In this document: positions 6,061 through 6,513 of the stretch, piece after piece
How positions within the stretch are numbered: the stretch's first letter is position 1
How the letters are laid out: each line of letters begins with the position of its first letter
Assembly: GCA_020426065.1 (NCBI GenBank)
Contig: JAGQQT010000237.1
Coordinates: forward strand, 1 to 6,513
Direction: 5' to 3'
Source of the DNA: Planctomycetaceae bacterium
Lineage (GTDB): Bacteria > Planctomycetota > Planctomycetia > Planctomycetales > Planctomycetaceae
DNA: 6,513 bases
Notes under the pieces: model-generated
What the model was told of the DNA's origin: nothing
The model's database searches: none
What the model saw: only the letters and a program-made list of their open reading frames with translations
Made by a program: the position numbers and the translations under genes

Positions 6061-6513
6061 ATGTCACAAACCGAGACTCAATCAGAACCTGAAACCGGTC
6101 GCTCATTGACCAGTCTGGTTGATGAAGTGCAGCAGACCACAGATCAGGAGGTAATTTCGGTTGGCGATCTTCTCGACCAGTTTGAAAGCCAGAGTTACGG
6201 TCCTTTATTGCTGGTGTTTGGATTTCTGGCTCTTTCACCCGTCGGAGCAATTCCCGGCATGTCGCTCCTGCTGGGAACGATCATCATTCTGATTGCCCTG
6301 CAGATCCTATATGGCAAAGATCATCCCTGGCTCCCTGAGAGGATATTGAAGATTGAATTCCCGGGTAAAAAACTCAGCAGGGTCATAAAAAAACTTAAAC
6401 CCTGGGCATCCTGGATTCAGACTTTTTTGAAGCAAAGACTTGTCTGGCTGACCAATTCACCCGGTTTAAGATTCCTGGCTCTGATCTGCATCTTTCTGGC
6501 CATTTCATTTTAT
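6061..6513 (+). CDS. ExoD-family membrane protein (exopolysaccharide synthesis-related), 3'-truncated
   Basis: ATG at 6061 opens a frame that runs off the window end after 151 residues. An in-frame TGA at 6049-6051 makes this the first possible start. Residues 1-32 are polar. Then come VGDLLDQFESQSYGPLLLVF (34-53), the typical ExoD N-terminal signature, a hydrophobic hairpin (about 47-84, including PVGAIPGMSLLLG and IIILIALQILYG) and HPWLP (88-92), also characteristic. A basic, amphipathic stretch (103-127) precedes another membrane segment starting near 136. ExoD proteins are usually about 190-200 residues long, so roughly 40-50 are missing. The family was named for a rhizobial exopolysaccharide and alkali-tolerance phenotype, but its biochemical role is unclear. 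No Shine-Dalgarno sequence precedes the ATG, and I see no convincing promoter. It is divergent from the heme protein-sulfatase genes. Confidence 0.85.
   Translation, partial: MSQTETQSEPETGRSLTSLVDEVQQTTDQEVISVGDLLDQFESQSYGPLLLVFGFLALSPVGAIPGMSLLLGTIIILIALQILYGKDHPWLPERILKIEFPGKKLSRVIKKLKPWASWIQTFLKQRLVWLTNSPGLRFLALICIFLAISFY

Noticed and set aside
1..6513. CRISPR arrays, tRNA or rRNA genes, insertion sequences, toxin-antitoxin or defence genes
   Set aside because: No spaced direct repeats, cloverleaf-like segments, transposase motifs or defence-gene motifs were seen. Almost all of the window is accounted for by five ordinary coding regions.

Overview
The window looks like chromosomal DNA from a planctomycete or a close relative in the PVC group. 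Two of the five genes are heme proteins of the type almost confined to Planctomycetes and Verrucomicrobia: a CxxCH cytochrome module with a late SMP or NMP methionine, joined to HEAT-like helices and, in one case, to the end of a beta-propeller 'membrane-bound dehydrogenase' domain. A secreted sulfatase with a formylglycine motif and a divergent ECF-type sigma factor fit the same group. G+C is moderate by eye. The genus cannot be fixed from this window.

Layout. (1) Bases 1-2006 (+): the C-terminal 667 residues of a large multidomain heme protein whose start lies outside the window. (2) 2007-2073: a short convergent gap holding a strong hairpin terminator. (3) 2074-5880 (-): three genes read right to left, in transcription order a small secreted HEAT/cytochrome c protein (4690-5880), a secreted sulfatase (start best placed at 4631, end 2766) and a sigma-70-like regulator (2074-2634). 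The first two are 58 bases apart and very probably co-transcribed; the third follows after 131 bases. (4) 5881-6060: a divergent intergenic region with a plausible promoter for the minus-strand genes. (5) 6061 to the window end (+): the first 151 residues of an ExoD-family membrane protein.

Taken together, the minus-strand genes read as a small polysaccharide-catabolism unit. The sulfatase would remove sulfate from an exported or environmental substrate, the heme protein would act in the same extracytoplasmic compartment, and the sigma-like protein may provide transcriptional control. The large heme protein on the left is convergent and so belongs to another transcript, although its heme module is homologous to that of the small one. 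I see no RNA genes, mobile elements or CRISPR arrays, and nothing that clearly amounts to an undescribed system. The most notable points are the propeller-less heme protein paired with a sulfatase, and the sigma-like gene at the end of that cluster.
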